Assembly: GCA_025057015.1 (NCBI GenBank)
Contig: JANWYG010000017.1
Location: forward strand, 356,250-420,249
Direction of reading: 5' to 3'
Length of the DNA stretch: 64,000 nucleotides
DNA from: Blastocatellia bacterium
GTDB lineage: Bacteria > Acidobacteriota > Blastocatellia > Chloracidobacteriales > JADJPF01
A program made the position numbers and the translations under genes. Numbering within the stretch: position 1 is the first letter of the stretch; each line of letters begins with the position of its first letter. The notes beneath the pieces are model-generated. The model was not told the origin of the DNA. It was given only the letters and a program-made list of their open reading frames with translations, and made no database searches. Of the stretch, positions 9,163 through 17,657 are shown in pieces.

Positions 9163-9276
9163 AATCCCGATAAAAGACGAAGCTTGGATTAACTAACTTT
9201 GACGAAACAGCGCCCACGTGATTGAATTTCAAAAGCATTTTATCTATCAAATCCAAACTGTGGCAAGGAAAACTAA

Positions 9277-10074
9277 ATGCCATTTTTACAGTTGGACGAA
9301 GCAAACCTTTTCTACCGCGAGTTTGGTCAAGGTCGTAGCGTCGTCTTCGTCAACGGATGGACTAGCTCTTTTGAGTACTGGTTGCCTCTAGTAGATCAAC
9401 TCAAAAGCAGCTTTCGGTGCATCGTCTACGATATGCGAGGCTTTGGCAGCTCACAACCTACAAACAACGCTATATTTGATCTAGACCAATACGCCGATGA
9501 CTTACATCGGCTCATCGAGTCACTCGATGCACCGGATGCATGCCTTGTAGCTCATGGAATGGGAGCCTGGGTAGCCGTGGTGACGGCTAGGTTACATCCG
9601 CAAGACTTATCCCGCCTTACGCTAATCTCACCAGAACTAGCCACTGCTTCTGACGTTTGGCAACAAGCTAGCTTAGTATTTAAAGACCTGGCTTCAGTTC
9701 CGCTACTGCGTAACCTAGTAGTAAGGCGTTTCAGGCATTCTCCAGAACCATTTAAAAGTCGACTGTTCGAAGATTTTGCCCGTGCCGATAGGCGTGCAGC
9801 TTTCCAATTACTAGCAAGCTGTGCAGAAAATGAACTTTCCGGCCGCCTCAAAAAAGCCCTCAGCGAGATCACTGCACCAGTAATGATAGTCCGAGGTACT
9901 AATGACAAGCTCTGTTCTAAAGAACAAGCTCAAACACTGTTTGAAACTATACGCGTAGGCAAGCTTGTAACCATTAAAGGCTGCCATCATTTACCAATGC
10001 TGGAGTTCACAAAACCGCTTGCAGAACTATTGACTGCTTTTTTCCAGATTAACAAACCGAATACTAGAGCTTAA
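9277..10074 (+). CDS. Alpha/beta-hydrolase fold protein lacking the nucleophile serine
   Basis: 265 aa with the complete alpha/beta-hydrolase fold: the oxyanion region VFVNGWTSS, YDMRGFGSS (usual DxRGxGxS), an acid-loop Asp (VRGTNDKL) and a C-terminal His (GCHHLPMLE). The nucleophile elbow, normally G-x-S-x-G, reads AHGMGAW, so the Ser position is Gly94. The codon is GGA (9556-9558), not one base from most Ser codons. The protein may therefore be a non-enzymatic binding protein, or use unusual chemistry. It is alone, reading away from the ECF sigma gene, and followed 25 bp later by the kinase gene. Confidence 0.85.
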   Translation: MPFLQLDEANLFYREFGQGRSVVFVNGWTSSFEYWLPLVDQLKSSFRCIVYDMRGFGSSQPTNNAIFDLDQYADDLHRLIESLDAPDACLVAHGMGAWVAVVTARLHPQDLSRLTLISPELATASDVWQQASLVFKDLASVPLLRNLVVRRFRHSPEPFKSRLFEDFARADRRAAFQLLASCAENELSGRLKKALSEITAPVMIVRGTNDKLCSKEQAQTLFETIRVGKLVTIKGCHHLPMLEFTKPLAELLTAFFQINKPNTRA

Positions 10075-10099
10075 AAAGTTGTAGTATTATAGTCCCAAA

Positions 10100-12802
10100 A
10101 TGGAAAGCCAGAGGCTACTTGGAAAGATTGGCCACTACAAGCTACATAAGTTTCTAGATAGCGGCGGAATGGGGGAAGTATATCTAGCTACAGATGAGAT
10201 ATTAAAGCGACAAGTAGCAATCAAAATACTCAAACCTAATGACCGAACCAAAGCAAGATTCCTGACTGAAGCAAGAGCAGTAGCATCGCTCAATCATCCC
10301 AACATAGTAATCATCTATGAAGTAGGGTACACCGACAAAAACTGCCCCTTTATAGTGATGGAATACATAGAAGGCACTTCTCTAGAAGAGTTGCTCTTAG
10401 CAGGGCATCTTCCTCTTGAGAAAACGTTGGACTTGGCCATACAAGCAGCTGAAGGGCTAGCAGCAGCACACGTACAAAAAATAGTCCACAGGGACATTAA
10501 ACCCTCTAACCTGATGATCAGCAAAGACGGTCGGCTAAAGATACTTGACTTTGGTCTATCTAAACTACTTCAAGATATCCCAGCCGACGCTTCTACCCAA
10601 ATAAAGCATACCTCAGAGGGTACGATCCTAGGCACTATAGCCTACCTAAGTCCTGAACAAGCCCTAGGACAAAATGTAGATCACCGCAGCGATATCTTCT
10701 CTTTTGGCATAGTGCTATACAAAATGCTAACTGGTAAACATCCTTTCCCAGGCAGCAACTCTGTGGAAACTACCATGAAGATAGTCACTCAGTCTGCTGA
10801 AAAGTGGCCTAAAGATTCTGCTATCCCGATAGAGCTGAAGAAGTTGGTGATGAAATGCCTGATGAAGTCTCCCGATGACCGCTATCAAAGCATGAAAGAA
10901 GTAGTTGAAGAACTGCAACAGCTACGTTTCAAGCTAAGCTCAGAGCAGCTACGACGGTCACTGCCATCGCCTGCAGATACCACTGAAGCTACTTTAATCC
11001 CCATGGCGACATCTCAAAGTAGGTTCAAGTTATTCAGGCAAGTAGTATCTACAGGGGTAATTGTAGCCGCTCTATCAGTAGCAGTCATACTATCCTGGCA
11101 ACACAGCAAAACTCGCCAGTTTAAGACACAAAAGACCACACAACTTACAAACTCGCTAGGATTAGATATTTATCCAACTTTCTCACCTGACGGCAAATCT
11201 ATAGCATACAGTTCGGATCGTAGCGGAGCGTTCGAAATATACATCAAGCAACTGGTAGCTGGAGGTAAAGAGTTCCAGTTAACAAATGATGGACATCAGA
11301 ATCTTCAACCTGCTTGGTCGCCCGACGGAGAGAAAATTGCCTACCACTGTAGCAAACAGAGCGGTATATGGCTTATCCCAAGTCTAGGCGGACCTGCAAG
11401 ACAACTTACAGACTTTGGCTCCAAGCCAGCCTGGTCTCCAGACGGCACGTACATTGCTTTCCAATCAGACCCTTTAGTAGATCTTGCTGCTAACGCTTCA
11501 CCTGCAATGCCTCCATCGACAATATGGATGATACCCAGCGACGGAGGCGTACCTATGCAGCTAACCAGCGCTGGCACTCCTCTGGGTGGACACGGGACCC
11601 CGCACTGGTCGCCAAATGGCAAAAGAATAGTGTTTGCAAGCTACGACCGACGCAATAGTTCCATATGGGCAATCTCAGTAGAAGACAAATCTCTGATCAG
11701 GATAGTAGACAACCAGAGATATATCTATGACCCTATCTACACTCCCGACGGAAGCGCGATCGTGTACTGTGCTAGGACGGAGCAGAGCGATTTCGCAATA
11801 TGGAAGGTGAATGTTGACAGAGAAACAGGTCAACCCCAAGGAGAGCCTGAACAACAGTCTAAGTTAGGGATGGGCATCATACGGCACCTGGTCTTGTCAA
11901 AGGATGGAAATAAGTTACTCTACAGTAACCTTTCCATGATGAGTAACATAGTTTCCATTCCCATAGACAAAGCTGGAAAGCCCACGGGTAGGCCTGTAGC
12001 GCTTACGAGTGAGACTGGCAGAAACTCTCGTCCCATATTCTCTCCCGACGGCTCGAAAATAGCCTTTGAAAAATGGCAAGCAGGTCTCAACCCTGATATA
12101 TGGATAATGGACTCTAACGGCAGTAATCCTATTCAACTTACCTCAGACCCTAACGTGGACTCTGTACCTAGCTGGTATCCAGATTCCAACAAGATTCTCT
12201 TTAGAACCAATCGAAACAAACAGGCGGAATTTTGGACTATATCACTGCACAACCGTAAGGAAGAAAAGCTAATTGCGTTAGGAAACACCGTAGACTACGG
12301 ACGGTTATCTCCAGATGGCAGATACTTTGCCTACAACTCAAGTCAGGACAAAACCATAAACATCTGGCTAGTTGATCTGCAAACTGGGGTTCGCAAGCAG
12401 CTCACCTTCGATAAAGAAATGGCAGGCTTTCCCTGCTGGTCTCCAGATGGTAAATACATCGCAGTACAAGTTAAACGAAATGATGACACTAACATAAACG
12501 TTATTTCACTAGACACACAAGAGACCAGGGTACTTACCTCTGGCAAAGGTCAACATTGGTCATCCAGTTGGTCTCCTGATGGAGATAAGATAGCATATGC
12601 TGGTCTTGTAGACAGCTTTTGGAACATCTATTGGATATCGCTGTCATCAAACAAAGTATTCCAAGTAACAACCTACGAGAAACTCAATGCATACGTACGC
12701 TATCCTGCCTGGTCTCCTCGTGGAGATCGAATTGTCTACGAGTATGCTGAAACCTGGGGCAACATTTGGCTTCTGGAAGAGCTTACTGAACCTTCTAACT
12801 AA
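10100..12802 (+). CDS. Ser/Thr protein kinase with C-terminal TolB/PD40 beta-propeller
   Basis: 900-aa membrane receptor kinase of the PknB/Hanks type. Kinase domain residues 12-275: glycine loop SGGMGEVYLA (21-30), Lys42, HRDIKPSN with catalytic Asp132, DFG Asp150 and the activation segment GTIAYLSPEQ. One transmembrane helix spans about 315-333. The outer part (about 350-895) is built of repeated SPDGxxIAY / WSPDG units typical of PD40/TolB propellers. The architecture suggests sensing outside the membrane and signalling inside; ligand and targets are unknown. No clear ribosome-binding site precedes the ATG, and a TATTAT lies at 10085-10090, so the leader may be very short. The propeller-kinase fusion is especially common in Acidobacteriota. 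Confidence 0.95.
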   Translation: MESQRLLGKIGHYKLHKFLDSGGMGEVYLATDEILKRQVAIKILKPNDRTKARFLTEARAVASLNHPNIVIIYEVGYTDKNCPFIVMEYIEGTSLEELLLAGHLPLEKTLDLAIQAAEGLAAAHVQKIVHRDIKPSNLMISKDGRLKILDFGLSKLLQDIPADASTQIKHTSEGTILGTIAYLSPEQALGQNVDHRSDIFSFGIVLYKMLTGKHPFPGSNSVETTMKIVTQSAEKWPKDSAIPIELKKLVMKCLMKSPDDRYQSMKEVVEELQQLRFKLSSEQLRRSLPSPADTTEATLIPMATSQSRFKLFRQVVSTGVIVAALSVAVILSWQHSKTRQFKTQKTTQLTNSLGLDIYPTFSPDGKSIAYSSDRSGAFEIYIKQLVAGGKEFQLTNDGHQNLQPAWSPDGEKIAYHCSKQSGIWLIPSLGGPARQLTDFGSKPAWSPDGTYIAFQSDPLVDLAANASPAMPPSTIWMIPSDGGVPMQLTSAGTPLGGHGTPHWSPNGKRIVFASYDRRNSSIWAISVEDKSLIRIVDNQRYIYDPIYTPDGSAIVYCARTEQSDFAIWKVNVDRETGQPQGEPEQQSKLGMGIIRHLVLSKDGNKLLYSNLSMMSNIVSIPIDKAGKPTGRPVALTSETGRNSRPIFSPDGSKIAFEKWQAGLNPDIWIMDSNGSNPIQLTSDPNVDSVPSWYPDSNKILFRTNRNKQAEFWTISLHNRKEEKLIALGNTVDYGRLSPDGRYFAYNSSQDKTINIWLVDLQTGVRKQLTFDKEMAGFPCWSPDGKYIAVQVKRNDDTNINVISLDTQETRVLTSGKGQHWSSSWSPDGDKIAYAGLVDSFWNIYWISLSSNKVFQVTTYEKLNAYVRYPAWSPRGDRIVYEYAETWGNIWLLEELTEPSN

Positions 12803-13196
12803 GAAGCTGCAAGCGCATCACTCGATCCTAGTGTTGATAGGAGGAGTACTAGTTATAAGCATCGTTTGGACGCCGCCTGATGAACCTAATTTTACCTTGT
12901 GTGGATTTAAAAACCTTACAGGCCTGCCCTGTCCGGGCTGCGGTTTGACTCGTTCTTTCTGCGCTATAGGAAAAGGAGACATCTACAAGGCCATGCACTT
13001 CAACGCGCTAGGTCCGGCATTATACTTGCTGGCGGCATACTTTTGGATAGCAGCCTTGCTAAGACTTCTCAACAGACCACTTCTTTTAGAGAAAGGCAAA
13101 GCATTGATATACTCAAAGTACTTTTTACCGCTGCTAATAACTTCAATGTTAGCTTTCTGGATAATCAGGATACTGTTTCTAATCGCACAAAAGTAG
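12744..13196 (+). CDS. DUF2752 membrane protein
   Basis: About 150 aa with three hydrophobic segments and the DUF2752 signature: a Cys-rich loop CGFKNLTGLPCPGCGLTRSF followed by an amphipathic region with HFNALGP. Family function is unknown. The ATG at 12744 overlaps the kinase gene by 59 bp; an in-frame start further upstream (12687) would overlap by 116 bp and adds no conserved sequence. The start is the least certain part. It converges on the SPFH gene with a 1-bp gap. Confidence 0.75.
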   Translation: MLKPGATFGFWKSLLNLLTKKLQAHHSILVLIGGVLVISIVWTPPDEPNFTLCGFKNLTGLPCPGCGLTRSFCAIGKGDIYKAMHFNALGPALYLLAAYFWIAALLRLLNRPLLLEKGKALIYSKYFLPLLITSMLAFWIIRILFLIAQK

Positions 13197-13197
13197 A

Positions 13198-14022
13198 CTA
13201 CCTTGTCGGCACTTGAAGCTGCACACCTGTTTCGGAACCGTAGACTATAGTAAGCGGCCCTTGATGGTTTTTGATACCCTCGGCACGTGCATTTTCTATT
13301 TCAAGTAAGAGTTCAAGCTTCCTAATTTCAAACAGTGCCGGATTGGAATAAGTTTGGGCTTCTATCTGCTTAGTCTTTGCAGCCACTTCCGCTGCTGCAA
13401 GGCGTGCCTCCTCGGCTTGTTTCTGCTTCTCGTTTGCCACGACGGCACTAGCAGCCTGTTCTATCCTATCATCTAAAAAATCTGGATTTCCTATCTGCAC
13501 GCTCTCCATTTGCAAGAAAAGCTGATTAGCAAGCAGCGGCCGCAGGGACTCGATTATGCGCTTTTGTATTGCTTCCTGATTGGCATAAATCTCATAAGCG
13601 CCATACTCAGCAAACGCGTTACGGGCCTCGGTCTGCACAAGCCCAGAGAGTATCTCGTTACGTCGTTTGTAACGCTCATTTTGGTCAAAGCCAAACTTAC
13701 GCAAGTATTCCTCTACTTTGTTAGGATCAGTAGCAGCGGTCACGCTTATCGGCACCTGCAGCGCAGCATTATCTTTCGAAGTAACTCTAGGTGTCGCCGT
13801 TTCGGTAAAAGAACGCAGATTTACCTCATAAGCACGTTGTCCCGGTAAAAGAGTCAGAAACCATCCGTCCGACGGCTTATATATTCTCTTTATCGATCCC
13901 CACTGAGTCAGTACCTTAACTGTACCTTCTTCGGCATACTCTAAGTTTCTACTTATGATGACAACTAACGAGATTACCAATACAAAAGCCACCGTTATAC
14001 TAATAATCTTTTTATTACTCAC
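13198..14022 (-). CDS. SPFH/Band 7 (prohibitin-like) membrane-anchored protein
   Basis: 274 aa. A single N-terminal transmembrane helix (residues 5-24) is followed by an SPFH/prohibitin-homology domain (GTVKVLTQWGSIKRIYKPSDGW, then VTSKDNAALQVPISVT, NEILSGLVQTEARNAFAEYG). After that comes a helical, coiled-coil stretch rich in Glu/Ala/Lys (about 195-245), with NEKQKQAEEARLAAAEVAA. Family members form large oligomers that organise membranes or regulate FtsH-type proteases (HflK/HflC). It is the last gene of a leftward run, with its start overlapping the preceding HTH protein by 8 bp; its pairing with two DNA-binding proteins is unusual. Confidence 0.85.
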   Translation of the reverse strand: MSNKKIISITVAFVLVISLVVIISRNLEYAEEGTVKVLTQWGSIKRIYKPSDGWFLTLLPGQRAYEVNLRSFTETATPRVTSKDNAALQVPISVTAATDPNKVEEYLRKFGFDQNERYKRRNEILSGLVQTEARNAFAEYGAYEIYANQEAIQKRIIESLRPLLANQLFLQMESVQIGNPDFLDDRIEQAASAVVANEKQKQAEEARLAAAEVAAKTKQIEAQTYSNPALFEIRKLELLLEIENARAEGIKNHQGPLTIVYGSETGVQLQVPTR

Positions 14023-14950
14023 TTCTTCTCTCCATAGATAAAATTACCCACCTGCGAGCAACTTTAATAGCAGGCAGTTTGCCGCTGCTACACCACCTTC
14101 GCAGAGTTCTTTCCGAAACACCTAGTTCTTCTGCAGCAGCCGCTGTTGTCCAAGTAGCTGTGTACCCGTGTCGAGATACCCAGTTCATAATATTAGAGTA
14201 GTGATTCCTAAGCAAACGGAAAACTTGTTGGCAGAGATCTTCACACTTAAGCGTTTGGACAAACGCTTCTTCTCCTAAGGCAAGTCTGTAGAAATCCTCT
14301 TCTTTCTGTCGCAAGGATTCCAGCCACTCTATTCGCTCACGATACGCTTCTACGCTTCTAACCGCCTGCTCTGTAGGCTCTTTTCCAGCTTCATAAAGCC
14401 GTATAAGTCGCAGCTCTGCCCTTCTTAGATGCTCCTGCATGGCAGCTAATGCTGCATCTACAGGAGGGCCAAGCTGGTCGCTTATCCGCCTTATCTTCAA
14501 CCTGTAGATAAAATTATGCCCTTTGTGTACACCTATTCCCCGTGGTAAAGAAAGATACGGAACTACTCGACGCTTAAACAGCTGCCACTGTTGGTTTCTT
14601 TCGTCGGGGCGACCTAACTTGCCCATAGCAAGCAGGCTCTCTACAGGCCCTGGTATACTGAATTTTAGCAACGTTATGCCCTGCCTAGGATGTAAAGGGA
14701 AAGCTGGAAGCAGATCCAACTCCAACCGTTCCCTTACTCCAGCCTTGGGCACCTCAGCAGTTATCGGTATATCCAGCGGAATATTGCCTACTACAGCCCC
14801 ATATACCTGTAGCCTGCTCAAGCTAGAAACCGCCGACAACAACTCCTTTGCTCGAACTGTCAGCGACTCTCCTTCAGGCAAAGCAAAGTGAAACCACGTG
14901 AAACACCTTTCGTGCTGATCTCGCCAAAATATCGCTAAGCGATAGAGCAC
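14015..14950 (-). CDS. Unknown protein with C-terminal excisionase/MerR-like helix-turn-helix
   Basis: 311 aa. Only the C-terminus is recognisable: about residues 267-305 (TTAAAAEELGVSERTLRRW...GKLPAIKV...RWVI) form a winged-helix motif of the HTH_17/excisionase type. Before it is a long helical, charged stretch (about 165-235, with RIEWLESLRQKEEDF), probably a coiled coil. The first 150 residues contain predicted beta-strand segments with no family I can name. The gene is sandwiched 6 bp after a LuxR-type HTH gene and overlaps the SPFH gene by 8 bp, so all three are surely co-transcribed. A phage or transposon origin is not supported by other genes nearby. Confidence 0.65.
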   Translation of the reverse strand: MLYRLAIFWRDQHERCFTWFHFALPEGESLTVRAKELLSAVSSLSRLQVYGAVVGNIPLDIPITAEVPKAGVRERLELDLLPAFPLHPRQGITLLKFSIPGPVESLLAMGKLGRPDERNQQWQLFKRRVVPYLSLPRGIGVHKGHNFIYRLKIRRISDQLGPPVDAALAAMQEHLRRAELRLIRLYEAGKEPTEQAVRSVEAYRERIEWLESLRQKEEDFYRLALGEEAFVQTLKCEDLCQQVFRLLRNHYSNIMNWVSRHGYTATWTTAAAAEELGVSERTLRRWCSSGKLPAIKVARRWVILSMERRSE

Positions 14951-14956
14951 TGTGTA

Positions 14957-15229
14957 TTAGGAAGGCTCCTGCATACGTTGGTAGCTTCTGTGCTCATTGA
15001 CTGAGGTTATCCCAGCCCTAATCGAGTATTTGACAAGAGCTGGCAGATCATGAAGGTTCAACTTGAGCATTATCCTAGCTCGATGGGCCTCTATGGTTCT
15101 GCGAGAAAGCCCCAGTATCTTGCCCACCTCTTCGTTCGTGTAACCATTGACCAAAAACTTCAGTACTTCTTTCTCCCTCTCTGTAAGCGAAGGCTGTTGC
15201 TTGGCACTCCCTCTTCGTCTAGATGCCAT
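14957..15229 (-). CDS. Stand-alone LuxR/GerE-type helix-turn-helix protein
   Basis: 90 aa consisting almost entirely of a LuxR_C_like DNA-binding domain: LTEREKEVLKFLVNGYTNEEVGKILGLS (residues 15-42), then the recognition helix RRTIEAHRARIMLKLNLHDL. There is no receiver or autoinducer domain. AAAGGAG lies 7 bp before the ATG, a strong site. First gene of a three-gene leftward run with the HTH protein and the SPFH protein; the 196-bp AT-rich gap upstream (15230-15425) should hold its promoter. Small single-domain members of this type can be transcription factors or partners of a separate receiver; here no sensor kinase is near. Confidence 0.85.
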   Translation of the reverse strand: MASRRRGSAKQQPSLTEREKEVLKFLVNGYTNEEVGKILGLSRRTIEAHRARIMLKLNLHDLPALVKYSIRAGITSVNEHRSYQRMQEPS

Positions 15230-15425
15230 TTTTTACTCTCCTTTTTTGGTCATGCACAGTAACTTCTCTTGATCAGTTTGTTCACTTAGTCAAGATACGT
15301 TTATATACTGTTACTAATTGTAAAACAATTACTTGCCTCTACAAATTAGTCAAGAATATAGTATTCTAAACAACTAGAAATGGCAACCATATTTTCCGCT
15401 TTAAAAACCAAATGAACTGATAACT

Positions 15426-16268
15426 TCAGCCAATTTCAATTTCATGGAACGACTTAAGTAGCTGTGTGTAGATCTGCGACCGATGCTCATAGCGCTGATG
15501 CCCTATCAAAGCGACCCGTGTCAGTCCTCTTACCGACGAGCTGATGAACACTTCCTCCGCAGCCAGCAGATGCTCCATCCGAAAAGCTGCCTCGACTACC
15601 TCAATTTTAAGACTGCAAGCTAATTTCAATACCAGCTCTCTTGTAATTCCTGCTAGACACCCTACAGACAGTGCCGGCGTATAAAGAGTTTCATTGCCTA
15701 TCCAAAAGATATTTGCAAGTGCCGCACTTACTATTTCGGCATTTTCGTTTAACACAACAGCTTCATCATAACCGCAAGCCTTGGCATGTTGAAGAGTAAG
15801 CATTGGCTGTAAGTAGTTCAATGACTTAACCCCTGCAAGAGGAGAGCTAGAACTTACCTTATATGAAGAAATAGTCATCCGGACATCCTGGCATTCTTCA
15901 GCTAGCGGCGCAGTGAAGATCAGCAGGTCGCAACCAAGCCCCCGACCAAGCTTGTGCCAATAGAGATTCTCCACCTGAAGCAAGTTAATCCTAGCTCGCC
16001 CCTCCTTGACACAATTTGCCGCTATAAGTTGAGTCAAACTCTCTAGGACTTCACTCTCGGTCCACCTCAAAGCAAGGTTTATCCTCTCAGCATGCGCTTC
16101 CAGCCTACGCCAATGCTCCCCGTAGAGAAAAGGCTTACCACGAGATATCCTAAGCGTAGTAAAAACCCCGTAACCATACGCTAAAGCCCCGCTCAAAGGC
16201 CATACCTTTAACTTCTCTGGCAAACCAATCTCCCCGTTCAAACATATTAAGCCGTGCATCTCAAACAT
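15426..16268 (-). CDS. PLP-dependent aminotransferase class IV (aminodeoxychorismate lyase / branched-chain aminotransferase type)
   Basis: 280 aa, fold-type IV PLP enzyme. Seen: the early YGYGVFTTLRISRGKPFLYGEHWRRL block, the PLP lysine Lys148 (GVKSLNYLQ), NENAEIVSAALANIFWI containing the PLP-phosphate and Glu region, and the C-terminal CLAGITRELVL. The size and the GVFTTLR segment fit aminodeoxychorismate lyase (PabC, folate pathway) at least as well as IlvE, and D-amino-acid aminotransferase cannot be excluded. The start ATGTTTGA overlaps the stop of the broken GH13 gene by 8 bp, an arrangement that usually means translational coupling. Confidence 0.82.
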   Translation of the reverse strand: MFEMHGLICLNGEIGLPEKLKVWPLSGALAYGYGVFTTLRISRGKPFLYGEHWRRLEAHAERINLALRWTESEVLESLTQLIAANCVKEGRARINLLQVENLYWHKLGRGLGCDLLIFTAPLAEECQDVRMTISSYKVSSSSPLAGVKSLNYLQPMLTLQHAKACGYDEAVVLNENAEIVSAALANIFWIGNETLYTPALSVGCLAGITRELVLKLACSLKIEVVEAAFRMEHLLAAEEVFISSSVRGLTRVALIGHQRYEHRSQIYTQLLKSFHEIEIG

Positions 16269-16827
16269 TAAACTCTAGGATAAAACTATGTGTTTGCGAC
16301 CAAGACTTAAACTCAGCCTGTCGTATCCGCAGATCATGCCCGACACGTCCAACATACACAGGTTGCTTGTTCCAGCGATCCATAGGATTTTTGATCCACT
16401 CGCCAAAAGAAGCTCCTATCATGTCAAAAGGCAACGCCACTTCTGGATTCGTAGGCATAGACGCAGTTAAATCGACACCTATCATAGCTACCCTGTTTTT
16501 CAACCTACGAGCTATCAACACAAGCCCCGACTGCGGCCATAAAGTAAGCGTACCCCCTGCTCTGTATAACGGATCCTTGGCTATACTCAAAAGCCGTTCA
16601 TAAAATGCCCTAAGCTCTAGATCTGGCTTCTGGTCTTTGACAGGCCTCACCCGTTGAACCGGTAACTTCTCGTCAAAACCCTCCATCTGACCATCATGCA
16701 CAAAAGGTACTCCAGGTATGAGATAAGAAAGCACCGCAGAAGGCCTAGCTCTGCGACCAAATCTCACTTGAGCTCTTTCTTGTTTTCCAGGAAATGTACA
16801 CACCTGCTCAAGTAATAATTTGGACAA
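16261..16827 (-). CDS. GH13 alpha-amylase-family protein, C-terminal part (frameshifted)
   Basis: The downstream, out-of-frame half of the GH13 gene that begins at 17657. Meaningful homology starts at about FGRRARPSAVLSYLIPGVPFVHDGQ, which is the barrel strand 8 and the end of the GH13 barrel, followed by a ~110-residue C-terminal all-beta domain (TLWPQSGLVLIARR, VYVGRVGHDLRIR). The residues before this in the same frame (first ~20) are the wrong-frame shadow of the N-terminal half, so the apparent start is not real. The last 8 bp overlap the aminotransferase. Without the upstream half it has no catalytic residues. Confidence 0.7.
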   Translation of the reverse strand: MSKLLLEQVCTFPGKQERAQVRFGRRARPSAVLSYLIPGVPFVHDGQMEGFDEKLPVQRVRPVKDQKPDLELRAFYERLLSIAKDPLYRAGGTLTLWPQSGLVLIARRLKNRVAMIGVDLTASMPTNPEVALPFDMIGASFGEWIKNPMDRWNKQPVYVGRVGHDLRIRQAEFKSWSQTHSFILEFNV

Positions 16828-17657
16828 GACTTGAGATATATCGACACACTTTGCGGCGGAGCATTATGTGCCAATAAGTCATACAGTCTTTTGTCATACG
16901 TCAAATCGAAACCTAAAGATTGCAGCTCAGCTTCTTTGTTCCAGTAAACTTCTGCCATAAAGATGAAGTCCCGACGAAATGACTTTATCTTCGCTATCGC
17001 TTCAGCCCAAAACTCGGTTGGCATACGGCGTTCGAACTCTTCCCAAAGCAATAGCGGATACCACTGTGACTTTATCTGCCGGCGTAAAACGAGCATAGCC
17101 ATATCGCACCTTATGCCATCTACCTTGCAAGCAAGCCCGCAAAGCACATCTATCTGGTGTCTACGTAGATTTGCATTTGTGTAGTCCAGTTGAGCTGTGT
17201 CTATCCAGCAAGGAAAGTAAGGATCTCGACCGTAAGCTATTAAGCCACTACGATGCTGAAAATAATCCTCAGAACGCTCGTTTTCCCTAACTCTAGGATC
17301 GCTGTGTACAAAGTATTCCGGATGCTCATCTATAAGCGGACTATCTATCGCCATATGATTCGCAACAAAATCTACCATCACGCGCAGCCCCACCTTATGT
17401 GCCCGCTCGACAAACCTGCTAAACGCCTGCTCGCCACCAAGCTTAGGATTCACCGAATAATCGAGTAACGCATAAGGCGAAGCCTCAAAATCTGGCGATT
17501 GCCGCTTGAATATCTCCCGTGAGGCCGGACTTTCTGAATATATCCCCATTACCCAAAGCCAATCTATGCCTATATCTGCAAGCTGCCGCAGATAAGCTTC
17601 ATCTATCTCATCAAAGGTCTTGCCATGTGTTCTAACGTTCAACTCGTATATGATCAT
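16764..17657 (-). CDS. GH13 alpha-amylase-family protein, N-terminal catalytic part (frameshifted)
   Basis: Glycoside hydrolase family 13 barrel, first seven strands. Conserved region I is DFVANH (96-101), region II GIRCDMA with nucleophile Asp185, and region III FIFMAEVYW with acid/base Glu236. The frame runs off at FLEN followed by a stop 4 codons later, where intact homologues read NHDE. The remainder continues in the -1 frame (16261-16827). Only 2 bases separate the Asn codon from the GAA of the continuing frame, so about 4 bases are missing exactly where the catalytic His-Asp codons should be. Probably a pseudogene; no signal peptide, so the ancestor was cytosolic. Confidence 0.75.
   Translation of the reverse strand: MIIYELNVRTHGKTFDEIDEAYLRQLADIGIDWLWVMGIYSESPASREIFKRQSPDFEASPYALLDYSVNPKLGGEQAFSRFVERAHKVGLRVMVDFVANHMAIDSPLIDEHPEYFVHSDPRVRENERSEDYFQHRSGLIAYGRDPYFPCWIDTAQLDYTNANLRRHQIDVLCGLACKVDGIRCDMAMLVLRRQIKSQWYPLLLWEEFERRMPTEFWAEAIAKIKSFRRDFIFMAEVYWNKEAELQSLGFDLTYDKRLYDLLAHNAPPQSVSIYLKSCPNYYLSRCVHFLENKKELK

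Noticed and set aside
16765..16800. Programmed -1 frameshift in the GH13 gene (GGAAAAC heptamer)
   Set aside because: The shifted product would still lack the catalytic His-Asp, and the heptamer does not have identical bases in its first triplet; a 4-nt deletion explains it better.
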